Assembly (NCBI RefSeq): GCF_007830635.1
Contig: NZ_VLLA01000005.1
Location: 186,001 to 250,000, forward strand
Direction of reading: 5' to 3'
DNA length: 64,000 nucleotides
From: Bradyrhizobium huanghuaihaiense
GTDB lineage: Bacteria; Pseudomonadota; Alphaproteobacteria; Rhizobiales; Xanthobacteraceae
The position numbers were made by a program, and so were the translations under genes. Under the pieces are notes generated by a model that was given only the letters and a program-made list of their open reading frames with translations, was not told the DNA's origin and searched no databases. Positions 9,472-17,756 of the stretch are shown piece after piece. How positions within the stretch are numbered: position 1 is the stretch's first letter; every line of letters starts with the position of its first letter.

Positions 9472-9543
9472 CTATCGGCAGAACGCCAACAGGAGCAACG
9501 CGCCGACGACACAGGCTGCTAGGACTAAAAACCAAAGGCCCAT
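9472..9543 (-). CDS. Possible single-pass membrane microprotein, 23 aa
   Basis: A 23-residue frame, MGLWFLVLAACVVGALLLL then AFCR and TAG. It is entirely a predicted transmembrane helix. A GGGGGA site lies 5 bases upstream of the ATG. It is the most upstream of the three tiny hydrophobic frames on this strand and ends about 120 bases before the next. Function unknown; evidence is the ribosome site, composition and repetition of the pattern. Confidence 0.4.
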   Translation of the reverse strand: MGLWFLVLAACVVGALLLLAFCR

Positions 9544-9651
9544 ACAGTCCCCCGACTCAACACAGGCGAGTCAGGATTAGCCTTTGGATTTGGCATTGAA
9601 ACGTTTGTCGCCGGTTTTCCCCAGGCCAAGCGCAATCATCTGCTCGCTGCG

Positions 9652-10518
9652 TTAGTCCAATACCTCCACCGTCGCGGAGCGGCCGGCGACCAGCGACATG
9701 TTGCCCGGAACATTGTCCAGCGCGATCCGCACCGGCACGCGTTGCGCGAGGCGCACCCAGCTAAACGTCGGGTTGACGTTGGCGAGCATGCTCGCGCCTT
9801 CCGCGCGGTCACGGTCCTCGATTCCGGCGGCGATGCTCTCGACGTGACCAGTGAGCGTGGTCTTCTCGCCCATCAGGCGGACCTGCACCTTGTCACCGAC
9901 GCGGATGCGCGCGAGCTTCGTCTCCTCGAAATAGCCTTCGACATGCAGCGTATCGGTGTCGACCAGCGCCATCACGCCCTTCCCGGCCGTGACGTAGGCG
10001 CCGGGGCGCAGATCCATGTTGGTGATCACGCCGTTCACGGAGGCGCGAACCTCGCTGCGATCGAGGTTGAGCTGCGCCACGGCGCGGTCGGCGACGGCCG
10101 CATCGAAGGCCGCCTTGGCCTGGAGCTGGGTGGCGAGCACCTGCTCCTGCTTCTGCTGCGAGACCGCGTCGGTCGTCAGCGTGCTGTAGCGCTTCAGATC
10201 GGCATTGGCCTGGTCGAGCGTGGCCTGATGACCGGCCACCGACGCATCGGCCTGCCGCAGCGCCAGCGCAAAGCGCTCGCGGTCGATCCGGAACAGAACG
10301 TCGCCGCGACGGACCTTCTGGTTGTCCTTGACCAGCACCTCGGTGACGAAGCCGGAGACATCGGGGGCGACCTGGACCACATCGGCGCGCACGCGGCCGT
10401 CGCGGGTCCAGGGCGATTCCATGTAGTAGACCCAGAGCTCGCGGCCGACGACGAGCGCGGCTATGACGGCAAGGACGGTCAGCGCAATGCGACCGAACAA
10501 GGCAAGATTGCCCTTCAT
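9652..10518 (-). CDS. HlyD/EmrA-family periplasmic adaptor (AaeA-like)
   Basis: Membrane fusion protein linking the inner-membrane FUSC transporter to an outer-membrane channel for efflux of aromatic acids or drugs. The 288-residue protein has one N-terminal membrane anchor (residues about 5-25, LFGRIALTVLAVIAALVVG), a biotinyl-lipoyl half around RVRADVVQVAPDVSG, a short coiled-coil hairpin (about 80-140) and the conserved C-terminal LAQRVPVRIALDNVP. The ATG at 10518 overlaps the DUF1656 stop (ATGA), which fixes the start. Last gene of the MarR-FUSC-DUF1656-HlyD operon. No outer-membrane TolC-type gene is nearby. Confidence 0.88.
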   Translation of the reverse strand: MKGNLALFGRIALTVLAVIAALVVGRELWVYYMESPWTRDGRVRADVVQVAPDVSGFVTEVLVKDNQKVRRGDVLFRIDRERFALALRQADASVAGHQATLDQANADLKRYSTLTTDAVSQQKQEQVLATQLQAKAAFDAAVADRAVAQLNLDRSEVRASVNGVITNMDLRPGAYVTAGKGVMALVDTDTLHVEGYFEETKLARIRVGDKVQVRLMGEKTTLTGHVESIAAGIEDRDRAEGASMLANVNPTFSWVRLAQRVPVRIALDNVPGNMSLVAGRSATVEVLD

Positions 10519-10721
10519 GTGAGGTACTCCGAGAGATAGACGACGCCGCCGAGCAGGCAGACGAAGATGGCGAAATCGAACAGCGCGCGGTGCCACACCA
10601 GCCGGTAGAGGTCGAAGCGCTGCATCAGGCGGCGCAGCAGCGCGCTCAGGGCGTAGGCGACGATGATCCACAGCAGCAGCGCCGGCACCAGCACGCCATA
10701 GATGTCGATCACATGTCTCAT
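10515..10721 (-). CDS. DUF1656 small membrane protein (AaeX-like)
   Basis: A 68-residue inner-membrane protein with two hydrophobic segments (about 10-30 and 47-65) and the family pattern IDIYGVLVPALLLWIIVAY. Such proteins almost always sit between a FUSC transporter and an HlyD adaptor, as here, and are thought to assist that pump; the exact role is not established. It overlaps both neighbours by four bases (ATGA at each end), so the three are translated as a coupled set. Confidence 0.88.
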   Translation of the reverse strand: MRHVIDIYGVLVPALLLWIIVAYALSALLRRLMQRFDLYRLVWHRALFDFAIFVCLLGGVVYLSEYLT

Positions 10722-12766
10722 GCGGCAACACTTTCTGCGCGCGGCCGGTAGGCCGGCGCGTCCGGAAACAGGCCGCGGCGGATACCGACGAGACCGATCA
10801 GGGCGTCTTCGCGCGCGCTGTCATTGGGATCCTTCACCGCCTGGGCCAGCGCCCGGTCGACGCTCGTCAGCAGCTGGGCCGGCATGCCATTCCCCGCATA
10901 GCTGCGGCACGCCTTGGCGAGCTGATCGAGCATGTCGTCGATGACGGCAATGGTGGACGCTGCAAGCCCGTAGCGGGCGCGGCGCAGGTCGATGATGTTG
11001 ATGCCGATGCGGAGCTGGACCAGGCTGTCGGCGTCGCGGCGGTCGCTCTCCGAGAGGAACGCGATACGCTGCACCAGCAACCCGAGCCGATGCAGCATCA
11101 GGCCGGCGAATTCCGCGCGGTCGCGCTTGCCGCGGCGCTCGGCGGCAACCGCGAGCGTCTTCCAATTCGACAGCACCAGGCGATTGGCGATCCATTCGGC
11201 GCCCACCCCGCGCGCGATCCGCGTCACCAGCTCGGCGATGACGACGCCGACGAAGAAGGCGACGGCCGAATTGGCAAAGGCCGCAAAATCCGCGCTGTAG
11301 GTCGATTGCAGCGCCAGCAGCGTCGCGGTGTTCGCCGCGAGCGCCATGCCGGTGCCCGCCGTGGCCGGCCGGCTGATCAGGAAGCCATAGAGCAGGAAGG
11401 TCGGCGCCAGCGCGACGATCAGGACCTCGAGATGGGAGATCGCGGGCACCAGCGCAAACAGATAGACCGCGACCACCACGATGGCGACCAGCGACCACAG
11501 GCCGAAGCTGCGGATGAAGCGCGCCGGCTCGTCCTGTGCGGCGAAGAACGAGCAGGCAACCGCCGCCATCATCGGCGCCGAGGCGCCGTCCGGCCAGCCG
11601 GTGCCGATCCAGAACGCGCAGCAGATCAGGATGGCGATGGCGGCACCGGCCGCCGACCACAACGCCAGACCGCGATCCCTGTGGCGCACAGGTGCGGCGC
11701 CGGCCTCGGAGCGGAACGCAAGATCGAGCGTCGAGACGTTGCGGTTGTCGGCGATCGCCTCGGTCAGCTCGCGGCAGTCGCGCGAGAGGTCGACGAGCTC
11801 GCGCAGCCGCAACAGCAGACTTGTGGTGATGATCCTCTCCCAGTCAGCGCTGTCATCGAGCACCGCCTGCCGCTCGGCGATCGCGGTGCGGATCCGCTCG
11901 GCCGGTTGCCGTGCGCCGACGTCGCTCACGATCCATTGCGCCAAATCCTCCAGCAGCTGCTTCAGCTCGGGCTGTCGCCGCAGGGCTTCCTCGCCCAGTG
12001 CAGCCAGTCGATCCTCGATCGAGGCGATCACGGGCAGCAGCGTCAGCATCCGGAGCCGGATTTCGCCAAGGCCCGTCACCGCGTTGCGGTCCGTCAGCCG
12101 GTCGTAGGCAAGATGGGTGGAGAGCGTGTCGATCTCGACGATGTCGGTTGCAAGCTTGAGGCGCTTGCCACGGCGAAATTCGTCAGTACCCTCTCGCAAC
12201 AGTACCGCCTGGCTGAGACGCCGCGCGTCCGCCAGCCAACTATCGACGCGGTGGGCCACGGCGGGAGCGACGCTGCGCGGAAACACGATGGTCGAGACCA
12301 GGCTCGCACAGATGATGCCGAGCGAAATCTCCTCGAGCCTTGCAACTGCGGTATCGAAGATGGCACCGGGCTCGGAGACCGCCGGGAAGCCGATCAGCGC
12401 CACCGTGTACCCCGCCAGCATGAAGACATAGCTGCGCGGCGTGCCGTCGAGCAGCGACAGATAGAGGCAAAGCCCGACCCACAGCGCGATGGCGAGGCAG
12501 AGCAGTTCCGGCGCGTCGATCAGGTTCGGCACCAGCGCCACGGTCATGACGGCGCCGACCAGCGTGCCCATCACGCGGAAGAAAGCTTTCGAACTGGTGG
12601 CCCCCGCCAGCGGCTGCGAGGTGATGTAGACGGTCGCCATCGCCCAATAGGGCCGCGGCAAGTCCATGGCGAGCGCGATGACGAGCGCCAGCATCGACGC
12701 GGCGAACGTCTTCAAAGCAAAAATGAGGTCCGCGTGGCGGACCAGGAAAGGCTCGTCTGCGCGCAT
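10718..12766 (-). CDS. FUSC-family aromatic acid/drug efflux transporter (AaeB-like)
   Basis: Inner-membrane transporter of the fusaric-acid resistance family, predicted to export hydroxylated aromatic acids or toxic aromatics. The 682-residue protein has two blocks of transmembrane helices (about 10-160 and 375-520), separated and followed by cytosolic helical domains, the usual FUSC layout. PRPYWAMATVYITSQPLAG in the first block is the family signature. It starts 2 bases after the MarR stop and ends in a four-base overlap with DUF1656. Expression is presumably controlled by the MarR protein encoded first in the operon. Confidence 0.9.
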   Translation of the reverse strand: MRADEPFLVRHADLIFALKTFAASMLALVIALAMDLPRPYWAMATVYITSQPLAGATSSKAFFRVMGTLVGAVMTVALVPNLIDAPELLCLAIALWVGLCLYLSLLDGTPRSYVFMLAGYTVALIGFPAVSEPGAIFDTAVARLEEISLGIICASLVSTIVFPRSVAPAVAHRVDSWLADARRLSQAVLLREGTDEFRRGKRLKLATDIVEIDTLSTHLAYDRLTDRNAVTGLGEIRLRMLTLLPVIASIEDRLAALGEEALRRQPELKQLLEDLAQWIVSDVGARQPAERIRTAIAERQAVLDDSADWERIITTSLLLRLRELVDLSRDCRELTEAIADNRNVSTLDLAFRSEAGAAPVRHRDRGLALWSAAGAAIAILICCAFWIGTGWPDGASAPMMAAVACSFFAAQDEPARFIRSFGLWSLVAIVVVAVYLFALVPAISHLEVLIVALAPTFLLYGFLISRPATAGTGMALAANTATLLALQSTYSADFAAFANSAVAFFVGVVIAELVTRIARGVGAEWIANRLVLSNWKTLAVAAERRGKRDRAEFAGLMLHRLGLLVQRIAFLSESDRRDADSLVQLRIGINIIDLRRARYGLAASTIAVIDDMLDQLAKACRSYAGNGMPAQLLTSVDRALAQAVKDPNDSAREDALIGLVGIRRGLFPDAPAYRPRAESVAA

Positions 12767-12768
12767 GG

Positions 12769-13272
12769 CTATTTCGCCTCGGAGCCAGTCTTCTCGGGAC
12801 CAGTCTTTTCAGGCCCAGTCTTGGCGTCTTGCAGGCGACTAGCCCGCTGTTCGATGCGCTGAAGAGTGTCGAATGTTATCGCAAGTTCCTCGGGCCCGAT
12901 ATCCTTCAGGAGGCCGGCCCGCACCCGGCGCAGCACCCGGTTGGTCTCCTCGACCTTGGCCGCGCCCGCTCTCGTCAAATGTAACGTTTTGGCACGACGG
13001 TCGGTGGGATCTTTCCGGCGCTCGACCAGGCCCTCGGCCTGGAGCAGGTCGATCAGGCGCACCAGCGACGGCCCCTCGATGCCGAGCTCATCCGCGAGCA
13101 CGCCTTGCCGGACATGCTCGCCCTGGCGCGATAGCACCAGAAGCGGAATCGCGGTCGCATAGGACAGGCCGTGCTCGGACAGCGCAGAATCCGACTCGCG
13201 CCGCCACATCCGTCCCAAGCGCGCGATCAGCCGGCCGATCTCGGCGTGGATGTGAGCCTGCAAGGGAGCCAT
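12769..13272 (-). CDS. MarR-family repressor of the efflux operon
   Basis: A 167-residue winged-helix regulator: helices, then the recognition region LADELGIEGPSLVRLIDLLQAEG and wing RRKDPTDRRAKTLHLT. It leads the FUSC/DUF1656/HlyD operon, and a 20-bp palindrome lies 6 bases before its ATG, so autoregulation is likely. The C terminus ends in a repetitive KTGPEKTGPEKTGSEAK tail encoded by near-identical 15-base units, unusual for MarR proteins and perhaps variable between strains. The ATG has no clear ribosome site because the palindrome occupies that space. Ligand unknown; for such pumps it is often an aromatic acid. Confidence 0.88.
   Translation of the reverse strand: MAPLQAHIHAEIGRLIARLGRMWRRESDSALSEHGLSYATAIPLLVLSRQGEHVRQGVLADELGIEGPSLVRLIDLLQAEGLVERRKDPTDRRAKTLHLTRAGAAKVEETNRVLRRVRAGLLKDIGPEELAITFDTLQRIEQRASRLQDAKTGPEKTGPEKTGSEAK
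12785..12826 (-). repeat. 15-base tandem repeat in the MarR C-terminal codons
   Basis: Two near-identical 15-base units (12785-12799 and 12800-12814) and most of a third encode the repeated residues KTGPE at the end of the MarR protein. Units of exactly five codons keep frame when copy number changes, so strain variation in tail length is expected. Confidence 0.7.
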
Positions 13273-13277
13273 CCAAA

Positions 13278-13297
13278 TTAGATAGGATGCTATCTAA
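13278..13297. promoter_or_regulatory. Palindromic operator upstream of the MarR efflux operon
   Basis: TTAGATAGGATGCTATCTAA is a perfect inverted repeat with 8-base arms and a 4-base centre. It ends 6 bases before the MarR start codon. Its size and position are typical of a MarR-family binding site, so it is the likely autoregulatory operator. Because it lies so close to the ATG, the transcript leader must be very short. Confidence 0.75.
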
Positions 13298-13413
13298 TAA
13301 TTCGCAATCATGAGCCGATCACGAAATGGCGACCGACTCTCGGCAGCTTCTGGTGGAGTTCCTGAACGCGGGCGTGCCGCCCGAGCGACACGCCGCGCGC
13401 GATCGCCCTCGCC

Positions 13414-14322
13414 TCACTTCACCAGATACACGTCCGGATCGGCGCTCGAGCTCGGGGTCTTGAAAGCGTTACGCAAGGCCGGCGACATCGGGACGTTGTA
13501 GTTGATCCCGTTCGGCGGCGTCGGCGATTCCAGCCACTTCCGATAGAGCACCTCGATCTCCGGGCTTGCGTAGAGCTCGGCCGTGGCGCGATCGGCCAGC
13601 GTCTTGAACGGCGCGTCCTCCCGCCGCAGCATGATCCCGAAGGGCTCGGCCTTCGCAAAGGTCTCCTCGCTGATCATGAACAGGGCCGGCTCCTTCGAGC
13701 GCGCAATGGCGACCGCGAGCTGGACGTCGTCGAGCGCGTAAGCCTGGGCCCGGTCGGTCTCCAGCAGCAGGAAGGCCTCGGCCTGATCCACGGCCGGCAT
13801 GATCCTGATGCCGAGATTGCGCTCGGTATTGACCTTCGCAAGCTGGTTCAGGTTGACCGATCCGGCCACGGCCGTCACGGCCTTGCCCTTGAGATCGTCG
13901 ATGGTGCTGATCTTGGCAGCCTTCTTGGCGGCAAACCGCGTCGCGCTGAGGAAGTGCGTATTGGTGAAAGCCACCTGCTTCTGGCGGTCGGCGTTGTTGG
14001 TGGTCGCCGAGCAATGCAGGTCGAGCGTGCCGTTGACCATCAGCGGGATGCGGTTCGACGACGTCACCGCGAGAGTCTCGACGGAGATGTCGGGCATGTT
14101 GAGCTGCTTCTTCACGGCATCGACGATCCTGAGGCAGATGTCCATGGCAAAGCCGACCGGCTTCTGGTTGCCGTCGAGATAGCTGAACGGGACCGAGGCC
14201 TCCTGATAGCCCAGCGTGATCTTCCTGGTCTCCTTCACCTTCTGCAGCGTGCCGGTGAGGTCTTCGGCTGAAGCTGCGCCGGCAAGACATGTCACGGCCA
14301 GAAGAATGACGGGAAGACGCAT
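13414..14322 (-). CDS. Periplasmic amino-acid-type binding protein (SBP_bac_3)
   Basis: A 302-residue exported binding protein resembling the glutamate/aspartate-binding group. The signal peptide covers about residues 1-19 (ends AGAASAED). The SBP_bac_3 pattern follows: ITLGYQEASVPFSYLDGNQKP, FAMDICLRIVDAVKK, then LDLHCSATTNNADRQKQVAFT. It is downstream of the TrzA-like amidohydrolase (142-base gap) on the same strand, but the cluster's ABC permease is of the nitrate/taurine type, which normally uses the other binding protein. It may serve a permease elsewhere. Ligand unknown. Confidence 0.82.
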   Translation of the reverse strand: MRLPVILLAVTCLAGAASAEDLTGTLQKVKETRKITLGYQEASVPFSYLDGNQKPVGFAMDICLRIVDAVKKQLNMPDISVETLAVTSSNRIPLMVNGTLDLHCSATTNNADRQKQVAFTNTHFLSATRFAAKKAAKISTIDDLKGKAVTAVAGSVNLNQLAKVNTERNLGIRIMPAVDQAEAFLLLETDRAQAYALDDVQLAVAIARSKEPALFMISEETFAKAEPFGIMLRREDAPFKTLADRATAELYASPEIEVLYRKWLESPTPPNGINYNVPMSPALRNAFKTPSSSADPDVYLVK

Positions 14323-14464
14323 CGGAGGGCTCCTCGAGGGGGTCGTCGACTGGTGTCGAGACGCAATCGCGAAGCTGATAGCGCATCAATGCATCGGGCG
14401 CCAGACGAGGCAGGGTTTACCAGCTATCGCCTTTTTATATACATCCCGGTCGAGGACAGCCGCC

Positions 14465-15898
14465 TCATTGACAGGTCAGCTGCTGCTCGAACCAGCCGCC
14501 TAGCCGTTCCGACAGCGGAGGCCACACCCGCTGAAAGCCTTCGAGCTTGCCGACATTGGCGCGGTACATGCCCCGCAACTCCTGCTCGATGGCCGGCAGG
14601 TCAACGCCCACACAGACCCCCTCGCGCGCGATCGTCTTGCCGGCGACGACGACCTCCTTCACGAGGGACGCGTTACCTCGTGCGAACAGCAGTGCCATGG
14701 GATCGACCGGCATAATCTTGTCGCGATCGAGCCGGTCGAGATCGATCACGACGTAGTCGGCAGGATTGCCGGCGGCGAGTTCGCCGCTCCCGGCGGCGCC
14801 CGTTGCGCGACGTCCGTTGCGGATGGCGAGCGAAAACATCTCGGCCGGCGTCCATGTCGCCTTGAAGCCGAGGCCGCCGTGGACCATCTGAACCAGCCGC
14901 ATCTCGCGCAGGATGTCGTCGTCCTCGTCCAGCGCCAGCCCGTCGACGCCGACAGCGATGGCGCAGCCGCATCTGTGCGCCGCCGCGATCGGGGCGAGGC
15001 CCGAGCGCAGGTGCATGTTCGAGCTGAAATTGGTGACGATGCGCGCGCCGGACGCGGCGATCATCTCGAGCTCATCAGGACGGGCATGGATGCAATGCGC
15101 GAGCGTCAGCCGTTCGGAGAGGAAGCCGATGTCACGGAGCCAGCGCACCATGTCCGGAAAATGCTGGTCGGCCCAGGCGCGCTGGTACACGGTTTCCAAC
15201 AGATGCATGTGGACGCGCCGGCCGGTCCGCGCGGAGTTCTCCGCCACCGCTTCCAGCAGCGGCTTCGAGCACCATTGCACGCCGGCGGGCCCGAGCTGCA
15301 CGTCGACCATCGGGCCGGCGATAGCCGCGGCAATCGCATCGGTCAGCTCGATATACGCCTTCGGCGACATCGGCGCGCGGACGAAGAGATCCTCGATGGT
15401 CTTGCGATCGTCGCCGGATAGTCCCGAGAGCACCGGCTCGGCATCACCGTAGACGATCGGATTCTGGTCACGCACGGCCAGCGCAAACGCGATGCGGATA
15501 CCGACGTCGGATGCAGCCTTCGAAATGGCCTTGGCCTCGTCCACCAAGGGCATCGTCCCGCTCGGACGGGTGTAGTGCACCATCATGGCGGCGCAGCCGG
15601 CCCTGGCCGAACGCGCCAATGCGGATGCTGCCGTCAGGTAAGGATTAACAGGCGAGCCCAGCGCGGTCCGCAGGATCCAGCTTTCCAGGGGCATGCCGAC
15701 CGCACCGAAGGACGACGCGGTGCCGCGGGCATGGTCGTGGGCGTTGACGAAAGCCGGAATGACGAAAGAGCGCGGCCCCCGCCCCGCTCCTTCCGAAATA
15801 TCGGTGATGACGCCGCCGTCGTGCCGCAGCACGACATTGTCGCTGACGCCGCGGTCAGGGCCACGGAACAGGCTGGTTGCCGAAATTTCCGTGGCCAT
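14465..15898 (-). CDS. Amidohydrolase, TrzA/cytosine-deaminase-like
   Basis: Metal-dependent hydrolase predicted to deaminate or dechlorinate an N-heterocycle or amidine. The 477-residue protein has the metal ligands VNAHDHA (His-x-His), HMHLLE, LAHCIHA and the catalytic Asp in GVDGLALDEDDD, in the order of the ATZ/TRZ subgroup. Starts 16 bases downstream of the NMT1-type binding protein, so it is in the importer operon and likely processes the imported compound. Cytosolic, no signal peptide. The true substrate cannot be read from sequence. Confidence 0.82.
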   Translation of the reverse strand: MATEISATSLFRGPDRGVSDNVVLRHDGGVITDISEGAGRGPRSFVIPAFVNAHDHARGTASSFGAVGMPLESWILRTALGSPVNPYLTAASALARSARAGCAAMMVHYTRPSGTMPLVDEAKAISKAASDVGIRIAFALAVRDQNPIVYGDAEPVLSGLSGDDRKTIEDLFVRAPMSPKAYIELTDAIAAAIAGPMVDVQLGPAGVQWCSKPLLEAVAENSARTGRRVHMHLLETVYQRAWADQHFPDMVRWLRDIGFLSERLTLAHCIHARPDELEMIAASGARIVTNFSSNMHLRSGLAPIAAAHRCGCAIAVGVDGLALDEDDDILREMRLVQMVHGGLGFKATWTPAEMFSLAIRNGRRATGAAGSGELAAGNPADYVVIDLDRLDRDKIMPVDPMALLFARGNASLVKEVVVAGKTIAREGVCVGVDLPAIEQELRGMYRANVGKLEGFQRVWPPLSERLGGWFEQQLTCQ

Positions 15899-15914
15899 GA
15901 CCGTCTCTCCAGAT

Positions 15915-16940
15915 TCAGTTGGCAGTATACACCAGTTCCCGCTCCGCGCGCGGCGGCAGGAATTCGCGCGAGAACACCTCTGCCGGCGTCGGCGCGCGGG
16001 CGAGCTGATAGCCCTCGACCACGATGCCGATGGCGCGGGTCATGCGGTCGTCCTTGATGTCGCCGATACCGATCTCCTTCATCTCGGGCGAGACAATGAG
16101 CTTGTCGAAGGAATATTGCAGCCGGCGCTTCTCGACGGCGACATCGATCAGATTGTCGTAGTTCAGCGCCGCCTTCATGCCGGCGTTCTGATCCTTGGCC
16201 ACCGCGATCGCGCCCTTGTTGATGGCGCGCACCAGGCCGGCGACCGCCTTCGGGTTCGTTGCGATCAACTTCTTCGAGACCATCACGCCGTTGGAGTAGA
16301 GATCGAGACCATACTCACCGAACGAGAACCATTTGAAATCCTTGTCCGGGTCCTGGCGGTTGAGCACCAGGTTGAAATAGCTGGTGATATTGAAGACCAG
16401 CGCAGCATCGATGTCGCCCTTGATCAGCATCGGCTCCTGCAGGTTCGGCGCCATGTTGGAGATCTTGATCTTCTCGCCGTCGAGTCCGTTCTTGCGCGTG
16501 AACACCGGCAATAGCCGCGTCGTCGGCGTGCCCTGCGCGCCGCCGAGGGTGTGGCCCTCGAAATCCTTGATGGTGTTGATGCCGCTGGTCTTCTTGGCGA
16601 CGATCGCGAACGGCGGCTGGTTCCACATCATGTAGACCATGACGGGCGCTTCCTGCGGCTTGGTCGAGGCGTTCTGGATGATGGCGTTGACGTCGCCGAA
16701 GCCGGCATCATAGGCGCCGGACATCACGCGCGTGACGGTGGCGCCGGAGCCCTCGCCCTGGTCGATGACGACGTTGAGGCCTTCCTCTTTAAAGAAGCCG
16801 TTGTCCTTGGCATAGAAGAACGCGGCGTCGCTGCCTTGCGTCTTCCAGCCCAGCGTGAACTTGATCGTGGTGTCCTCGGCCGTGGCAGCGCCCGCGGACA
16901 GGGCCAAGCCCAACAGCGCGGCAGTTACTTTTCTCAACAT
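15915..16940 (-). CDS. Periplasmic binding protein, NMT1/ThiY-SsuA type
   Basis: Exported binding component of the adjacent ABC importer. Signal peptide about residues 1-21 (ends AGAATAED); then KFTLGWKTQGSDAAFFYAKD, a pattern of pyrimidine-precursor, nitrate or sulfonate binding proteins, and GEGSGATVTRVMSGAYDAGFGD. Length 341, normal for the family. The permease gene lies 39 bases upstream and the amidohydrolase 16 bases downstream. With two hydrolases in the regulon, a nitrogen heterocycle ligand such as a pyrimidine derivative is a reasonable guess only. Confidence 0.86.
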   Translation of the reverse strand: MLRKVTAALLGLALSAGAATAEDTTIKFTLGWKTQGSDAAFFYAKDNGFFKEEGLNVVIDQGEGSGATVTRVMSGAYDAGFGDVNAIIQNASTKPQEAPVMVYMMWNQPPFAIVAKKTSGINTIKDFEGHTLGGAQGTPTTRLLPVFTRKNGLDGEKIKISNMAPNLQEPMLIKGDIDAALVFNITSYFNLVLNRQDPDKDFKWFSFGEYGLDLYSNGVMVSKKLIATNPKAVAGLVRAINKGAIAVAKDQNAGMKAALNYDNLIDVAVEKRRLQYSFDKLIVSPEMKEIGIGDIKDDRMTRAIGIVVEGYQLARAPTPAEVFSREFLPPRAERELVYTAN

Positions 16941-16979
16941 CGAGACCTCCTCAGCTTCGTTGCGTGACGGTTCAAGATT

Positions 16980-17756
16980 TCAGGTGGCGATCACGTCGTT
17001 CTTGCGCGTCGCCCAGCCGGTGACCTGCCCTTCGATCAGCGAGAACACGACGTAAAGCGCGACGCCGAGGCCGGCGAGCACGAACAGGCCGGCGAACACC
17101 AGCGGCACGTTGAAATTGGATGACGCGGTCATCATGACGTTGCCGATGCCGCGGTTGGAGGCAACCGTCTCCGACAGCACGGCGCCGACGAAGGCATAGG
17201 AGATCGCAACCTTCAGCGAGGCGAAGAAGAACGGCATGGTCCGGGGCAGACCGACATTCCAGAGGATGTCGAGCTTGCTGGCGCCGAGCGCCTTCAAGAC
17301 GTCCTCGAGCTCGGGCTCGGTGGTAGCTAAACCCGTGGCGATATTGACGACGATCGGGAAGAAGCAGATCGACAGCGCCGTGAGCACCGCCGGCACCGTG
17401 CCGGAGCCGAACCACAGCACGAAGATCGGCACCACCGCGACCTTGGGGATCGAGGAGAAGCCGATCAGCAGCGGGTAGCAGGTGTCGTAAGCGGTCTTCG
17501 AGACGCCGATGATCGCGCCGAGCGCGACGCCGAGTGCAACGCCAAGGACGAAGCCGAACATGGTGGTGGCGAGCGTCTGCACGATGTGCGGCCACAGCAC
17601 CGGGAAGCGCTGGAACAGGGTCACGAACACCTGCGAGGGCCGCGGCAGCACCAGGTCCGACATGCCCGTCGTCAGGCAGAACAGCTCCCAGGCGACGAAG
17701 AACAGCACGATGAGTCCCGCCGACCACGCCTTTTGCCTGATATCGATCCCGAACAT
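16980..17756 (-). CDS. ABC transporter permease, nitrate/taurine/pyrimidine type
   Basis: Inner-membrane permease of 258 residues with about six transmembrane segments and the cytoplasmic loop motif (EAA) around DVLKALGASKLDILWNVGLP that contacts the ATPase. The ATG at 17756 is fixed by its one-base overlap (TGATG) with the ATPase stop; the frame is open further upstream inside the ATPase gene but that part is not permease-like. Works with the neighbouring ATPase and the NMT1-type binding protein. Confidence 0.88.
   Translation of the reverse strand: MFGIDIRQKAWSAGLIVLFFVAWELFCLTTGMSDLVLPRPSQVFVTLFQRFPVLWPHIVQTLATTMFGFVLGVALGVALGAIIGVSKTAYDTCYPLLIGFSSIPKVAVVPIFVLWFGSGTVPAVLTALSICFFPIVVNIATGLATTEPELEDVLKALGASKLDILWNVGLPRTMPFFFASLKVAISYAFVGAVLSETVASNRGIGNVMMTASSNFNVPLVFAGLFVLAGLGVALYVVFSLIEGQVTGWATRKNDVIAT

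Noticed and set aside
11090..12862. Open frame of 590 codons on the plus strand opposite the FUSC gene
   Set aside because: Low-complexity Arg/Gln/Asp sequence with no motif; the FUSC, DUF1656 and MarR genes on the other strand are convincing and overlapping.
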